A DNA stretch of 64,000 nt, from the NCBI RefSeq assembly GCF_015472005.1, contig NZ_BMAQ01000003.1, positions 124,001-188,000 of the forward strand, read 5' to 3'. The notes below the pieces were generated by a model that ran no database searches, was not told where the DNA came from, and was given only the letters and a program-made list of their open reading frames with translations. This document shows positions 63,133 to 64,000 of the stretch, piece by piece; position 1 is the first letter of the stretch; each line of letters begins with the position of its first letter. This DNA is from Insulibacter thermoxylanivorax. GTDB taxonomy: Bacteria; Bacillota; Bacilli; Paenibacillales; DA-C8. The position numbers were made by a program, and so were the translations under genes.

Positions 63133-63876
63133 TCATTCATCGTATTCAATCTTCTCCAGATACAGGCCGTATGCGTCCGCCAACAGCCCGGTCCGTGCCC
63201 GGTCTTTGCTCGCGATGATGTCTGGAATCTCATCGGGGTCTTTGTTGCCTATGCCCACTTCGATCAAGGTGCCGACGATCTTCCGCACCATATTATAGAG
63301 GAAACCATTGCCGCGTACCCGAATATCGATCATCCCATGTGCTTCTTCGATGGTCAGATCATAGACGGTCCGGACGGTTTTCTTCTTATGAGCCTTGGCA
63401 TTGGAATAGGCGGTGAAGTCATGTTCGCCGAGGAAATGTTCCCCCGCCCGCCTCATCGCCTCGAGATCCAGCTTCTTCTTCACATGCATACTGTATCTGC
63501 GCATGAAGGGGTGGCTGTGCCCTTCATTCCATATTTTGTATAGATAGGTTTTCGCTTTGGCGTCGAAACGTGCGTGGAAATCTTCCGGAACCCGCTCTAC
63601 ACTAAGGATGCTGATATCCGCAGGAAGCCGATGGTTGAGCACATTGCGCAACTTCACCTCAGCAACATCATCCTGCAGCTTCACATTGGCGACTTGACCG
63701 AGCGCGTGCACGCCTGCATCGGTTCGGCTGGCGCCGATGATCGTCACCGGCTGACCGGCCATCTCGGAGATCACCTGCTCGATCCTCCCTTGGATCGTGT
63801 TCTCTCCTCCGCCTAGCCGCTGCCAGCCTTTGTATCGATTGCCGTCATACTGGATCGTCAGTCGGTAATTATTCAT
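63133..63876 (-). CDS. truA: tRNA pseudouridine(38-40) synthase TruA
   Basis: 247 residues from the ATG at 63876; an upstream ATG at 63921 would overlap the preceding gene. The start MNNYRLTIQYDGNRYKGWQ is typical, and the catalytic aspartate is D53 in GASRTDAGVHALGQV. The C-terminal half has NGFLYNMVRKIVGTLIEVG. TruA converts U38-U40 in the anticodon arm of many tRNAs to pseudouridine. It starts one base after the stop of the previous gene, hence an operon; in Bacillales truA usually sits between ecfT and rplM-rpsI. Confidence 0.95.
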   Translation of the reverse strand: MNNYRLTIQYDGNRYKGWQRLGGGENTIQGRIEQVISEMAGQPVTIIGASRTDAGVHALGQVANVKLQDDVAEVKLRNVLNHRLPADISILSVERVPEDFHARFDAKAKTYLYKIWNEGHSHPFMRRYSMHVKKKLDLEAMRRAGEHFLGEHDFTAYSNAKAHKKKTVRTVYDLTIEEAHGMIDIRVRGNGFLYNMVRKIVGTLIEVGIGNKDPDEIPDIIASKDRARTGLLADAYGLYLEKIEYDE

Positions 63877-63877
63877 G

Positions 63878-64000
63878 CTAAGTCCCTGCCCATCGATCAT
63901 GATCTTGTTGTGGATGCACATACTTGCGCATAAGGATTACCAATATATAATAGACGGTCCAGAGGCTTGTAGCAACTGTGATCATGCCGAGGTGTGTGTC
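63878..64000 (-). CDS. C-terminal end of a membrane protein upstream of truA (possibly EcfT)
   Basis: The last ~40 codons only; the rest lies outside the window. Visible: a hydrophobic helix MITVATSLWTVYYILVILMR followed by a polar tail KYVHPQQDHDRWAGT and TAG. Its stop is one base before truA. By analogy with the common ecfA-ecfA-ecfT-truA order it may be the energy-coupling transporter transmembrane subunit EcfT, but the residues seen are not diagnostic. Confidence 0.45.
   Translation of the reverse strand, partial: DTHLGMITVATSLWTVYYILVILMRKYVHPQQDHDRWAGT

Overview
The window looks like a chromosomal segment of a Gram-positive Bacillota bacterium, most likely in or near Paenibacillaceae. 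The reasons are strong AGGAGG-type ribosome binding sites, TTG and GTG starts, stalk-domain (copper amine oxidase N-terminal-like) secreted proteins, a PuuR-like/PotABCD operon, a VanZ-RDD protein, and the TruA, FtsH and HD-GYP proteins. The species is inferred, not shown. Housekeeping genes are fairly GC-rich. The block from about 30.8 to 56.9 kb is visibly AT-rich, which suggests it was acquired horizontally.

Layout. 0-11.2 kb: a truncated aminoglycoside-phosphotransferase-family gene, a CBS/CorC-domain membrane protein, a stalk-domain lipoprotein, an HD-GYP protein, FtsH, a chemotaxis receptor, a glnQ remnant and a two-gene ABC exporter. 11.5-15.7 kb: a decaying accessory patch with a truncated IS3-family element, a secreted-protein pseudogene with three frameshifts (DUF5704-like), a stalk-domain protein and another frameshifted membrane-anchored gene. 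15.7-30.7 kb: a SEC-C protein, an MFS remnant, an ArsB-type transporter, an unknown coiled-coil protein, a regulator plus spermidine/putrescine ABC operon, a TPR protein, a formate/nitrite channel, a frameshifted SIMPL-domain gene and an MFS transporter.

30.8-56.7 kb is the centrepiece: a complete DNA phosphorothioation operon, dndB-dndC-dndD-dndE-dndA, with a recognisable promoter and a candidate DndB operator. It is not followed by the usual dndFGH restriction genes. Instead there are two parallel gene sets. Module A (37.0-45.9 kb) encodes a DndE-like protein, a DndD-like SMC ATPase, a 68-residue protein, an SF1-SF2 helicase fusion and an AddB-like protein. Module B (46.0-56.7 kb) encodes a 64-residue protein, a second DndD-like ATPase, a clear DndE paralogue, an AddB-like protein, a NERD-nuclease/UvrD helicase and a RelE/ParE-like/UvrD helicase. 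Both modules pair a DndD/DndE-like sensor or modifier set with an AddAB-like helicase pair. I propose that these are undescribed, duplicated effector machines that act with, or are guided by, phosphorothioate modification. That role is inference.

57.2-64 kb: a methyltransferase, a VanZ-RDD membrane protein, a short tandem repeat, a cupin protein, a RloA/RloB-type (AbiL/PARIS-like) ATPase-TOPRIM pair that is a second probable defence system, an unknown protein, truA and the last codons of a gene upstream of truA. No rRNA, tRNA, CRISPR array, integrase or replication origin was recognised.
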